From: Phytoseiulus persimilis
Lineage: Eukaryota > Arthropoda > Arachnida > Mesostigmata > Phytoseiidae
Reading direction: 5' to 3'
NCBI GenBank assembly: GCA_037576195.1
Contig: CM075103.1
Span: 3,596,001-3,660,000, forward strand
Length of the DNA: 64,000 nt
Position numbers and translations under genes: made by a program. Each line of letters starts with the position of its first letter. The stretch's first letter is position 1. Below, in pieces: positions 15,001 to 26,979 of this stretch. Under the pieces are notes generated by a model that ran no database searches, was not told where the DNA came from, and worked only from the letters and a program-made list of their open reading frames with translations.

Positions 15001-16900
15001 CTTTCGCGACAGTTATCTTCTCAAAGTTCGAGCTCCATCAAAACCGACGCCACTTGCATTGGACCGCGTTGATATGTGCGGGCGACTCGCGGGACAAACG
15101 CACGTCTTTCGATGATGCAGATGGCATGCGGTCGACAGTTTGGTTCAGCGAGCCCCCATACGAGTCAGCGGTTGGCTAGTCCCGAACTTTCTGACTTCAG
15201 ACCTGTCACTACAACGCTGCGTGCATCTTCGTTCGAGCCATGCCACGTTCCGATCGCTGACAGTCGTGTGAGTTCCTCCCCCCACCCTTCGACGGATTTC
15301 CCTTCGCGAGTCGCGAATTACCGAGGCCGCGGTTCGCACCTAGGAAACGAAAATCCCGAATCAAGCTTGAGTCGTTCAGCTGAGCCTTGAGGTAGGCGCA
15401 CGTTTCGCTCTATTTCCCAAACCGATGCGACATTGCAAGCAATCCGAGCCTGAAGCGCTCAGAACGTTTTTCTCCAATTTTTCACAGAGTCTTGTTTGTG
15501 GATCGTCACCCGAGAATCCTATTTGGATTGGGAAGAACGCCGGAGTTTTGAGGCTTTGCTATTCATGCGCTCGGCTGACTCGGTTGTCCTCTTCCCTTCT
15601 TGTATTCGGAATATTCCCAACATTTGTGGCCGCGGGCAGAGCACGCCACGGCTCCTCCCTGAAAGTTTCCTGGCGTGACCATCCCGTCCATTTTACTGCA
15701 CCTGTCTGATATTCCTTCCCGTTCTTTCCTTTGATATGAGATGTGTCTGGCGGAGGCGGTAGGCATTGAAACGAAAGTGAGAGAAGAACTTTGATAAGGG
15801 CCGATAAGGATGTCGGCGCATCGGTCGGTTCGTCTGCTTGGTGGTGGATCGGCGCTCTTCGAGCCCTGAGGGCGCAAGACCCAAAACGCAAGGAACATAA
15901 AGACCAAGAAACGGAAAACCACCGTCACCGCTGGCGCCTTCCTCGCTTCCACAATCACCGATTCCATCGGGAGCGCTAGGAAGGCGTCGGTTACCTCTCC
16001 TTTCATCAAACCGCGCCCCCGACTTCGGGATCTTCGCGGTCTGCGTTCCTGCGTCGGATCACATTCGACCCGAGAACCATTCTTGGATCATTTGTCATCG
16101 ATCAGAAAGAACACGATCATCCGTAGAAGTCCACAAAGGAGCCGGTGAACATCGCAAAGATCCTCACCCGGGCTCGCATTCCGATCAGAAATAATCGATG
16201 TGATAAGTCGCCGACTCCCCCAAGCTCGACTCGGCTTTTGTGAAGCGTTGAGGGAGCTTTGATTGAGGCGAGGGCCGCTTTCCAAATGAGGGGATCGGCT
16301 TTCAGGACGAGAAAGAACTCCGGGCTGTGTCATTACATGCCGGAAACGAGTGAAAAGCAGGAGAGGAGTACTTGATGTTAAAGCGTGACTTGGAGCAGAG
16401 CTCGAGAGCCATCGAACGGGAAGAGCGACGAGAAGCGTGGAAAGGAGAAAAGAGAGAGGGGGACACGATTTAGGAAGCAGAAATTGACGAGAGTGTTCTG
16501 TCAAGGGAAATAAGGAAGCATCCTCAGACCAGCGGGCAGCGCTGTTTGCGCCTTGTCAACGCGGGTCACCGGTCCCTGAATGAAACACGATTAGGCGTCG
16601 TCAGTGCGCTTGCTCGAGGACTCAACGCGCGATTCAGAAATTCACATCAGAGATATCATGGTTCCTTAATCATAGGAGTATGTTCACTGACGAGAAGAAT
16701 TCGCCGTGGTCCTGCCGCACCTGATAAAGCTAGAGCCTAAGGCATCTATGATCAGAGATGCAACTTGAACGCCCTCACTCTGGGGGCTCGACTGAGATTC
16801 GCATTCTGTATAGAATCCAAGTGTCTCGATTTCCGAGTCCGGCGGAATTATGTCACAATATCTAGAGAGTACAGGAGAGAATGAAGGGATGGATGAGCAA
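1..16900. other. Gene-poor stretch without recognised genes
   Basis: I read both strands and recognised no conserved protein, tRNA or rRNA. Many ORFs of 60-230 codons exist on both strands, but most begin at non-ATG codons, overlap each other antisense, and show no family motif or coherent chain of exons. The longest (minus 2727-3422 and 174-827, plus 4549-5214) look like chance open frames. Short simple tracts occur, for example an 11-base C run at 8652-8662. Isolated small exons of a gene with very long introns cannot be excluded. Confidence 0.5.
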
Positions 16901-16974
16901 TTCATCGAGGGCATTCGACGGCGTATTCTGCGAACTGCAACTTTTCGGTGGTTGCCGTATTTGCTATCGTCCCT

Positions 16975-17428
16975 CGAGCCCGAATTCCCTCGAGCCCAAA
17001 TTCCCTCTCCCTCAATTCGAGGCCTGACGGCAGTCTGCGAACCTTCTGTGTTTTTCACGGACCCGGGAGTGTCTTCAACCCGCGATAATACTGCGACTGT
17101 GCTGGCGAGAGCTGAATTGGGACTTGGTGCTGAGCAGGCTGCACACTGCTCATCAGCAAGTTGCTCGAGGCTAGCGCATGGCATCGGGTCAGGTTAGGTT
17201 TCTACGTTCTTTCCTCTACAATTCAGATATTTGAATGGATCATGCTTGGGAATTTGTTTGAGAGCTTTACCACGGACAGGCCCCAGCCTTGGCACTCTCG
17301 AACCCCAATCGTTGAGCCATGAGACTCCTGTGCGGACTTAGAAGCTTCGCTGAGGTTCATGCAGTCTCCCATTTATGGAAAGGGCTCTCGGGCTTGCGGG
17401 AAATCGGAATCGAGGGAATTCGGGCTCG
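16975..17428. repeat. 19-bp perfect inverted repeat, arms about 415 bp apart
   Basis: The left arm 16975-16993 reads cgagcccgaattccctcga. Its exact reverse complement is at 17410-17428. A partial second copy of the left arm follows directly (about 16990-17010). Arms of this length and spacing would fit the terminal repeats of a small non-autonomous DNA transposon, but I did not identify a clear target-site duplication. There is no coding evidence between the arms. Confidence 0.6.
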
Positions 17429-17689
17429 GGGTCCGCAACCCCGTATTTCAGGCTATACCTCAGTCAAATAATCCGATTGGAGCGACTTGGCTCTCTTGAA
17501 ATCGCGTCTTCTCTTAATTAATTTCTGATCAAATTTCGGGAGTTAAAAGACGAAAATGTGCGTCATTTGAAGAGCTCTCGGCCAAAGCTTTTTCCGATCG
17601 GATCATATCAGACCGCGATATGGTCAAAACGAGGAGGCAACGGAATTTCGCAGCACCCCGTATTTTCGAAGACGACTGGTGTTGCTTAA

Positions 17690-18040
17690 ACGCCTTACCC
17701 GTCCTAACCCAGTTGCCCGAATCCCAGTCATCCGACTCCCAGCTACCCTCTCTCACCGCCAAATCCTCACGCTCTGGAATCTGGACTCTAGAGTCACTAC
17801 GGATCCCCAGGAGAAGCTGGATACAGACTGGAAGACATACCCACTCCTCTGACTTCGAACGGGAAAGGAGACTGGAACTCTTGGGCGACGTGATTCTCGA
17901 GGAAAAGGCAGTTTCGACTGACTTGAACTTCCGAAGCTCTATCGGCGCGCGAATCGCACATAGAGCTTCAGCGCATGAGGATTCAGCGGTGAGAGAGGGT
18001 AATTTAGATTCGGGCAATCGTCCTTGCGATTCTCCAATCC
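17690..18040. repeat. Dispersed repeat, two copies in opposite orientation
   Basis: A block at about 17850-18040 (+) matches 56920-57110 (+) at perhaps 70-75 per cent by eye. Both contain the translated string RRLELL followed by FRSS. The end of the block (gaggatttggcggtgagaga-like, then ttggattcgggtaactggg-like) recurs inverted at about 17700-17790. So there are three copies in the window, two of them facing each other. The copy at 57 kb sits inside a copia element next to a protease-like motif, so the family may derive from a retrotransposon. Long ORFs crossing this area (plus 17620-18141, minus 17529-18299) are most likely by-products of the repeat. Confidence 0.55.
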
Positions 18041-18149
18041 GACGGTATGGTGAGTTAATCCTCGAGTTCAGAAACCAACGCCAAAATAGGGAAATGACCC
18101 ATTTGGACCCGTGCATCCCCCTGGAACGATCCCTGCCATGAGCTGAACC

Positions 18150-21100
18150 TCGGCCGGTGGACAAGGCAGCTCCGCCCACATGAGAACAAATGTGAAAACT
18201 TCCCAGGAGGACCCAGGGGTTCACACTTGCGCCGTCGAATTCCGCGGCTGTGCCGTCGATTCTTTTTCCGTAATTGAGGCATCTATCCGTCAGACGCAAT
18301 CATGAGTTATGTAGATCGCAAGCTCTATTCTCCGAGGTTTCCGGATGGAGACTCGATGCTGTCGAATCGTCCGAGCTATTTACCCCGAGGAGCAAAATCA
18401 ACCCCATCCCAGACAAAACTCCGGATTCGCGCCCAAACGGAAGCATAATAGACTCCCTGCACGATAGGAAGAAGGAGGGTGTCCTGTAGGAGAAGGAAAC
18501 ACTCATCTCGTTTCAGGACGTCATCTCAGCAATATGTGAGGTATTTCCGTACCATTATCGGGACGTAGAGTAACGGAAGACTCGAGTGCATTGCAGCAAA
18601 CAAGGCCTCCTCGCGAACCGTCTCGTGAGAGAGTCGAAACCGGAGCACACGTTTGGACCGTATGACTTCCGATCCTTAAAAATTGGTGCAAATTCGGGAT
18701 CATTTCAACAAATAAAGTTAAGCCGTGACGGTTCCGATGCTGTGGATGACAAGCGGGCTAATTGAGTACTCCGCGTTTTCGCAACGTTGGGACACCTCTC
18801 AACGGCAGGCATCGCGCAGACGTTTCTTGCTGGTGAGGATAATTGCTTCTGTTTAACATAGTGAAATCATTCCCACTCAAGATCCTGTCATATGCCTGAG
18901 CATTGGAGCAGCCACGTCCCACGCTGACATGCTCCGGTCGACGCCGCCTCTGGACCTTCTTACGCCATCGTTATCTTTCCGTCGGCGCTATTTCGGTGTG
19001 AACGCCCCGAGTCGGATCTTATCCTTCCTGGCCGCGTTTTGTTGGTTCAAGTTGCCGCGGGCATGGCGTTGTAGCGTTTTGTGATGTGTACTCTCCCAAC
19101 AACGGCGCGAGGGGGGGAGGCTGTGAGCGCAAATCAATCACGTTATCTCTGCGGCGACAACGAGAGGCGCCAAAGCCGAGAAAACGTGCCCACCCATTCC
19201 CTCGTCCATCCCTGTCGGTCTGTCGCCTGGCTCGTGGTCGCTTATCTTGATATCCCTCCTGGAGCGAAATTGAGACGTGTCGCCGGAGAGAGTCCTCGCT
19301 GTTCCTCTCCGGCTTCCCCACCACCTCACTCTTCCACTGATTACACCTCGCCTCTCCCGAAGCGATGTCTTTTTGACGAAACAACGAGAACCAGCCCCAA
19401 CCCGGGGAACCCTTACGCTCTCACGTGGGAGGACGGGAGAGCGTCTGTCGCCTGATCAAAGGAAAGGTTAACTCAATGACTATGTGAACCCTGCCAAATA
19501 GCAGGAAGTACATCTCTCCAGTCGCGAATTCGGCTCCCGAAAGTTGCTCGCGGAATCCTGAGCATCAAACACTCCATCCCGAGCCGAGCGCCATCAACCG
19601 ACCCAGAGTCGAGGACGAGATCAGTCCGATCGATTGAGCAATGGGTGATTCTAGATGACTTCCCTGGTATCTGGATCGAACCGAGTCTTCGAACAACGGT
19701 GTATCCACGCTCATGCATGGTGCGTCTGTCCTTGAGAAAGACAAGCTATCTCCTATCTTGATGACCACCCGTCTCTGCCGCATTCAATCTGGTGTTAAGA
19801 GGGGAATATTAGCAGGAAACAGCAGTTGACGAACGAATCGGAAGCCAATCGAGATCGAGACCGTCAGGTCGAATGAATGTTTCAGATGTAATTGGACAGA
19901 GAACACGAGTGACGAAGTTCTCATCTCAAACAGTCCGCAGATGATAAATGTTGTGATCATGAGACAGTGGAAAAATTTCAATCGACGACATTCCTGGAAG
20001 CGAGCCGATGCGTTGCCGTGCTTGTCGCGAATTAGATGACGATCCTTCCGTTCGTGGAGTATTACGGACTTCGGTCAACGTTCCACAGGTTGGCAGATCG
20101 GAAAGTGTCGGTGACATCAACGCTGAACTGCAGAAGGCAATTGACAGGGTAAACATTAGCAGCGACAGAAACAATCAGCTCCCAAGCCAGAATCTTGTGG
20201 AATCTGTTTTTGAGCATCCGAAGTCCGTTTTCCAATGAAAACAGAATGAAGCTGAGCGTATGTGCTTACATTCGATGACTTGGGATCGCCGAACATCCGT
20301 CGACAATACCGGGTTCCTGTTCGAATGAGAAGTTCCCGGACAGGAAGAGGTAACTTGTAACAAATGGTGAGTGGGTGGCCGTAGTCGCCATCCCAGGGGA
20401 CCCCTCATCGTGACAGATACCCGAAGTTTTCTTCTGCGAAGAACGCAACGGGAGAAGCCCGACTGCAAGCGATGATGCCATTAGCTCTTTCCGGACGGGG
20501 ATAGCTCTCGAGGGCCACAAACGACGAATGCATCTCGTTAGAGCTGTTCGACGGCTCGTTTTCTGCTCTACTCGTGTATTCGGAGTCTATGGTGCTGGCA
20601 GACGGGAGCTTCCTCATTTCCATACTGCGGACTGCTGTTCCTAACTACTCACCGCGAACGATCATCACCTGTCAACTCGCCAGCACTGAATTCAAGCAAC
20701 GGCGCATTTACCGAGGATCTCGGCGTCGGAGAACTCAGGCTCGTCCTGTGCGTCGGGGAATTCTAATCGGGCGGCCGATTCCCGACCCGAGGGCGGAACT
20801 CGAGGGCGGTTCCGACTCGCTGCGGAATATAACCCCCCAAGAAAAACACGACGTTGTTTCCTTTGCAGATTTTCAAGGACGGCGGTGACAAACCCACTTC
20901 CTCCGCCTCAAACCGAGGAACAGGTCACGCGATTTTCTGAGAACGAATACGAGGACGACGGATTCGGGTACAACAGGGGGAGCCAAGCTCACTGATGCCT
21001 CGCTCTGCTGGCCGAGCGAGGCAACTGTCCGACCAGCGAGCCGAGCGACGACAACTTGGCAAACGAGCGCCTCGCTATGCGTGTGCATCACGCGATCCCT

Positions 21101-23130
21101 GCATGAGTAAACTGCGAGGACAGATGACTTGATCGGACTCGAGTCGCAAAGTTCCGACACCAACAGCGGTGGAATGGTTTCAGATATATTGACTACGACA
21201 TGCGACGGTCGGCGGCAACCAGATCCCGCCGCTCGGCACGCCGAGGCATAACACCAAAATGCATGAGCATACGCGATGACATCGGTGCTCGGAGAGCCGA
21301 GTTTCTGTACTCTTGCGGTAGATCCTCGTCAACAGTCGTTGCGTTTTCCTCACGGGGAGCGAGTGATACTTCAAAGTTTGTTTCTGATGTGGGCTGATGC
21401 TCACCGGGTCACGGTCAAGATACAATGAGGATGAGGAGTCTCGGATTTTCCAAGATGCTTCAGCGGGACGGAGTGCCCCGATCCGGCGAGTCACGATTGG
21501 TCTTTCTTTCTGGTCTTCTTTTGCCGTTGTTTCCTGGGGACTCCTCCGAGACTGCACTCAAGGAACTCAGGCTCAGCTGGAGTTCCCTGAACCAAAAGAG
21601 TTTGCCTGCATGGGAGACGAAGCCGAGCCTCGCGGCTGGACGCGGAAACACCTTATCTCACTCGGGACATTCCAGCGGCCAGGACACGGATTGCTCTTAG
21701 AATGCATGGTTTGCTCTCAACGTTGTGGACGGAATAAAGACCGTCAAAGCGGTTTTAAAATCATTATTTCGATGGAAGGAGGTGTCGTGAGGGAACCGGA
21801 CAGAAACGCTTCATCCTCAGCATCTCCGTGACTCCCTCGCCTCTCCGTTTGAGGATCACTCGATGACACCTAGAGTACCTTCGACTTCTAAGTTCACTCC
21901 CTCAACGCTCCATAGTAATCCGCGGCAACGTATGGCGATTCTGGGAGAGGAATCGTGCGTCAATATCATCAATGTGATGAACTGTTCCAGTGTCTGAGTA
22001 CGCGGCGGTCCCCGACGCTCGATTGGTTTTCCAGCAAGCGGAAACGTCGAGAAATCAAGCGATTTCTGTATTCAGAGAGACAGAGGTTGGAAAGATATCC
22101 TGAGGTCAGAGTAGCATGATTGGTGTTAATGGAAACTGAAAGGGGTTCCGAATCTTCCCCACCATGCCGGTCTCTCATGCGATGACGTTCCGAGAGCCCC
22201 CTGAAGACGCCAGAGAGGGGACGAGACTAACGATGCATCGGATTTTGTTTGGAGCCAGATTCAATCATTGATTGAGTTCTCCCCGGAACAGCAAAACCGT
22301 TAGGAAGCTATTCCTCCGCCATTCCCTGACGGCCTGCTGCTCGAAAGGGGGAGGTAGCGACACAGAAGAGGAGGAGTTCGGCAGACTTCTCATCAATTCT
22401 CTCTGAGCCCGCTCGACTCGCGAGCTCGCCCACCACCAGCACAACCGCAACCGACCACCGCTGTCGATGTGCCTTCCCGCCTTCAAGCTCGCTTCTCCTG
22501 AACCCCGTTCTGTGCTCACCGTGCTCCGCTATCTCCCAGCCTAGAGCCGCCTTTTTTTCTCTGCTGTTGTAACGGAATCCTCATTCGTTCTTTTTATTCC
22601 TGCTGCCATGAGTTCGCATGCCCGGCTGCTCTCGCAGCTACCATGAACTGTGGTTCCGCGAGACCGACGCGATCACGCAGAAGTGAACGTCATTCAGCTG
22701 GCTATAGAATACCGATCTCAGCCCGAACGCCTGAATTTATACACGAATCGAAAAATTATCAATGCTGTAGGGTTGCAGCGGGGTGGCGCTTCCGAACACA
22801 TGTCCACTGAGTTCCAAGTCGACGGGCACACCCAACGAACGAAGCCTTGCCCGCTACAGCTGCATTCAGAATAGACGCAGAGGTCGCGGAGCGCAACCAT
22901 TGAACGCAATCTAGGCATATGAAAATCGAGGGTTTACATGTTCGTCTTCTATTTCCAATCCATCTATCGGATGGGAATATTACTAGGGGCCTAATGTAGA
23001 GGGTGTCGCGGGAGAGGGAAAGGCCCTTCTCCTCCTGAACAGTTGCTGGCCACATCTATCTGTTCATAGGAATCTAGGATCTATTTGCTTCCTCGTCTTC
23101 TATGGATCCCCAAGCATGGACTGGATTGAC
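18150..23130. other. Stretch without recognised genes
   Basis: Only short ORFs are present, without family motifs. Minus-strand frames at 19784-20174 translate to hydrophobic N-termini resembling signal peptides, but they start at TTG and overlap each other, so I do not call a gene. No tandem or inverted repeat stands out. Confidence 0.4.
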
Positions 23131-23170
23131 ATGAAACTTGCGGCATGATTCAAGCGGGCATTCGGGAGAA

Positions 23171-24010
23171 ATGGGCTGCGCACCCGATTCCCCATCCAAG
23201 CTCCTATCCCCTCTTAAGCGGCTGTTAGCCTCATATATTGCGCTTGTATTGTATTGGCACTTTACTCTCTCTTCACTGGGTCAGAAACATGGTTTCGAGA
23301 AGTATGGTCAGATTGGTCTCGGAATCACCCCTCCAGACTTGGAAAGTAATGGTCAGATTGGTCCCGGAATCACCCCTCAAGAGTTGGAAAGTAATGGTCA
23401 GATTCGTCCCGGAATCGCCCCGTCAGAGTTGAAAAACTATGGTCAGATTGGTCGCGGAATCACCCCTCCAGAGTTGGAAAGTAATGGTCAGATTGGTCTC
23501 GGAATCACCCCTCCAGACTTGGAAAAGTATGGTCAGATTGGTCTCGGAATCACCCCTCCAGACTTGGAAAGAAATGCTCAGATTGGTCTCGGAATCACCC
23601 CTCCGGAGTTGGAAAGTAATGGTCAGATTGGTCTCGGAATCACCCCTCCGGAGTTGGAAAGAAATGCTCAGATTGGTCTCGGAATCACCCCTCCGGAGTT
23701 GGAAAGTAATGGTCAGATTGGTCCCGGAATCACCCCTCCGGAGTTGGAAAGTAATGGTCAGATTGGTCTCGGAATCACCCTTCCAGACTTGGGAAAGTAT
23801 GGTAAGATTGGTCCCGGAATCACCCCTCCAGAGTTGGAAAGTAATGGTAAGATTGGTCTCGAAATCAATCCCGGATTGACCCGATCACTCTTTTTTCGCC
23901 CGGCAATTGAGCTCATTCCGTTTTCCTCCGAGGACGAAAAACTGCTCTCGGAGAGGTTCGAAAAGTGGTCTCCATCATCATACTTTGAACCAGCGATGAA
24001 TGGGGCGTGA
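23171..24010 (+). CDS. Hypothetical ORF made largely of 15-residue repeats
   Basis: The open frame runs from an ATG at 23171 to TGA at 24008-24010 (279 residues). The frame is also open a little upstream, from TTG at 23138. The N-terminal 40 residues include a hydrophobic patch (ASYIALVLYWHFTLSSLG). Then come 12 full and one partial copy of a 15-residue unit with consensus (N/Y)GQIG(L/P)GITPP(E/D)LE(S/K/R), followed by a non-repetitive acidic tail of about 45 residues (SSEDEKLLSERFEKWS and onward). I recognise no domain. Because the DNA unit is 45 bp, any stop-free unit stays open by expansion, and a second forward frame is open over 23439-23879, so coding is unproven. It may simply be a minisatellite. 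Confidence 0.3.
   Translation: MGCAPDSPSKLLSPLKRLLASYIALVLYWHFTLSSLGQKHGFEKYGQIGLGITPPDLESNGQIGPGITPQELESNGQIRPGIAPSELKNYGQIGRGITPPELESNGQIGLGITPPDLEKYGQIGLGITPPDLERNAQIGLGITPPELESNGQIGLGITPPELERNAQIGLGITPPELESNGQIGPGITPPELESNGQIGLGITLPDLGKYGKIGPGITPPELESNGKIGLEINPGLTRSLFFRPAIELIPFSSEDEKLLSERFEKWSPSSYFEPAMNGA
23303..23873 (+). repeat. 45-bp minisatellite, about 12.7 copies
   Basis: Tandem units of exactly 45 bp start at 23303 and repeat every 45 bp through 23842, with a partial 13th unit to 23873. Each unit contains a ggtcagattggt-type core (first base of the core variable), then cccggaatcacccctcc-like sequence and ttggaaa. Differences between units concentrate at a few positions (tctc/tccc, gag/gac, cca/ccg, agt/aag/aga). 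No indels between units are visible, so periodicity and reading frame are strictly kept. Confidence 0.9.
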
Positions 24011-24059
24011 GGAGCTTCCCGAACCTCTCGCATTGCGTGAGCATGCCCGCCCATCAAGA

Positions 24060-26270
24060 TTCAGGACACATGAGAGGCGTCGTTCCTGAGAGAACCGACT
24101 GGGGCTACAGGGAAGCCGTTCGACTCTGTCATCGAATTCCACGGACGTTTCCAGAAGATGGTTCCGGGCCGACGGTGATGGTACTACGGCCAACGTATCT
24201 CGTTGGCTCCGGCTTATTCCGGAACTGGCTGTTCGAGATCCTCCCGAGGTTGCTCGATCTGTACCACCATATATTTGCGAATATATCGGAAAGTTCGCGG
24301 TCAAGGACATTATGTCTCATGATGAAGTTCATATCTCCTTTTGTTATCTGTTTGAAAACACGGGCGACAGTTTCCGGGTGCCCGGACGTAGGTCATCGCA
24401 TTCACGCACGTGGCGCAGACTTCCCGTGATTGTCGTTGGCAGTATGACCCTCTTCCCGCCCTCGTTCGGGCTCACGTGCTATCACCTGCAACTGCATCAC
24501 GCAAGTCGACATCATGTTCAGCACGGAGTTCCTCGTGATACGACCGACCGTGTACCAGCTGCGGCGAGTGATCTTGAAATTAAGTAGTGTGGCGTGACGA
24601 CAGCATTTCTGTATTGGCTTCTGGAAGATTATATAGAGATCTTCATGCGTCAATCAGAGGGATGTGACGGTGGGAGAATCTGCCACGCCGTGTCGATTTT
24701 CGCATACATATCGGAGACACATTTTCCAAACGATTTCCGGCTTTCAAGATGTGAGACCCCGATATCACGGACTATCAATCGATGTCCGCAACAGTTCATC
24801 GCGCTGCTGTTTTTCCCCAGTCTCGATTCGTTCGAAGACCTCCCATCTTGATTTCAATCTGATACCCATGTTGGCCCAGGCAATGAGTGGATGGATATTG
24901 CAGCGCATCACAGGCGCGACGTGTTCCGCATATCATCTTCAGTGTTCGGTCGGAGGGCCGCCGCCACCTCAGCTGTCGTGGGGAAATTGAGCCGCATCGC
25001 GTGTTTCCCGGTAGGTACTTTGTACCTGATAACAACTTAATTACAGGCACTGGGCATCTGCTGAAGAGCTGTTGTGAACTCTCTCACCAATGCATTACGT
25101 TCGTTGAAAAACCGCCGAAGTCTTCTGAATCGCAAACTCGCTGATTGACTTTATGATCCTCCTCTCACACGGAATGAATACGCAATAATTCACGCTCCTC
25201 CATGCGCATCGGTAGCAAAGAGTCGATTTGGCGATGTATCTGACCTCGCCTTCATAATCTCGGTCGCCCGAAGAAGATTGATTCGAGAAAATGAATTCTA
25301 CTCACGAATATTTTTCATTCCTGTTACAAAGACTGTCAATCGAGGTTCTAAGGGGTAACAGTGCAGCCGTTGTGGGAACGCTCCCGACAGGATCCGACCT
25401 GGCCGGCATCGGATAGTGTGGATGCTGTCTATTCATCTATTATTTGAAATAAAGTTCCCGGTGCATTTCCAATCACTTTCCATGGAAAACGTTCGGCCTG
25501 CTTTGAGTCCCTCTGAATGTTCAGAAGAGGGTTCTATAGACAGCAGTTTGATTTCCCGACTGCCAGAACACATGCCTGGATTCTCACCCCTGTATGTCAA
25601 TGCGTGACAATTGAGGCACCGCTAATCTGTTTCTGATAGTCGACGGGCTCCGTTCCGGCCGCGATGGGCTCAAAATATCATTTGTCTTCGTTCGTCCGGC
25701 TCTGGATTATGATACCTCTTGTCTCTCTTCCTGCGTCGCTTGATCACGTCGTTGAGCTACCCCTCTCCGCTCGACCGGGGGTTTCAAACTGGAGGGTGGT
25801 GGTTGCACATTAGCGCTCACTTCTGCAGGTACCGTTTTCCAACGTACCGCTCGGGGTGATCTATTTGGATGAGGCTGTTCGGCCTAGGCCTAGGATGAGG
25901 CCTAGGATACCTAAATAATGACCCCCATGATGACGAGAACAACCATGCAGGAATGGTGAAAAACACGAAACAATGTCCAAAACCTAACGCCGTTAGCAAT
26001 TCAACCCAAGAGACTTTATCATCCACCTCCAAGACTTTCAAGATGTAAAGGGTACAGCCGAACAAGTGTCGGTTTTGGGCCCCGAGGGAATTCGGAAACC
26101 AATCACATGAGGTTATTGCTCTCCCCAAGGAGAACATTTTTCGGAGTTCAGTTCACTTGGAGCTTCTTCCATTCTTTCATATTTCTTGAAAACCGTTGTG
26201 ACAAGAAAATACCGAAAAAATGCAATGTTTGAAGGCTCGGTTTTCGAGAACGCGAATATATAGAGACTCC
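24060..26270. other. Stretch without recognised genes
   Basis: Short ORFs on both strands carry no recognisable motif. A small cluster of GGCCTAGG-type palindromes lies at about 25880-25915. It translates on the minus strand into an HPRPRP-type stretch within a 106-codon ORF (25817-26137) that I cannot assign. Confidence 0.4.
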
Positions 26271-26282
26271 AGCTTTGATCCA

Positions 26283-26860
26283 TCAGAAATCTAAGGACCC
26301 AACTATTATGCATGAAAATATCAGACCCATCGGAAGAGTCCGATTCATAACGATTGGCAATGCGTCATCCGCGATGGCTCTGATAGGTATCTTGTCTGTT
26401 GCGCTACAGCCAATGAGCCGGAGCCCATTGATGGCTCCGTCCTCATTCAGCACTTTAGCGAGATAGGACACTGACTGAGAAAGCTGGTAGGTACCGGCGG
26501 AAGAAAAATTCAGATCTCTCTCTGTCAGTTGAGGGAAGTCCGAGATCGAGTCAGATCTCACGGCGTACAATGCCCTCCGCACCCTGCTCCATCCGTTGTC
26601 CCCTTCATCTTGTGGCAGCGTTTTCGAGACGTTTCGCCTCTGTTGCATGCTTCCCAGAACCTCGTCGAGCATAGTCTGATCGGATCTGGGGCGCTTACCG
26701 GGATTGTCGTCAGGAAGCTCGCGATCTCGAACAGAGCCCCTACCTGGGGAAGGAAGTCATTATCCACTGGATGATCCAGGATGCGGTACTTCTGCTTGAT
26801 GATGCCATGCACTACTTCCACGGCCCATCGGTTTCCCGATCATAGTGCTAGTTCAGGGCT
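26283..26860 (-). pseudogene. Degenerate DDE (PIF/Harbinger-like) transposase remnant
   Basis: Reading right to left, one frame (about 26845-26700) gives RWAVEVVHGIIKQKYRIL followed by a VGALFEIASFL segment. This resembles the (R)W.VE.VNG.IK...R.L block at the third catalytic acidic residue of DDE_Tnp_4-type transposases. The frame then shifts by one (near 26690-26720) into a second frame, open to 26283, that contains MLDEVLGSMQQRRN and LTERDLNFSSAGTYQL. These are typical of the C-terminal extension found in some arthropod and cnidarian members. The N-terminal two thirds and the first catalytic residues are absent, and no start codon is present. Family assignment is from memory of the motif pattern. 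It could be another DDE superfamily, but a decayed transposon is the best reading. Confidence 0.5.
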
Positions 26861-26979
26861 CGGGCGGATGTCTGGGTGGAGAGCCTGGAAAGCGCCGACC
26901 CAGCTGCACATCTGGCAGCGGTCAGGGTCCGCACATGGTTCCGAAACCGAATGAATTCAGTTCAACAGTGAATGTTTCT

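Noticed and set aside
17529-18299. 256-codon minus ORF overlapping a 173-codon plus ORF
   Set aside because: Both frames cross the inverted repeat copies at 17.7-18.04 kb and contain repeat-derived peptides also seen at 57 kb. Better explained as repeat sequence than as a gene.
19784-20174. Minus-strand ORFs with signal-peptide-like N-termini
   Set aside because: Both start at TTG, overlap each other in different frames, and show no cysteine pattern or family motif.
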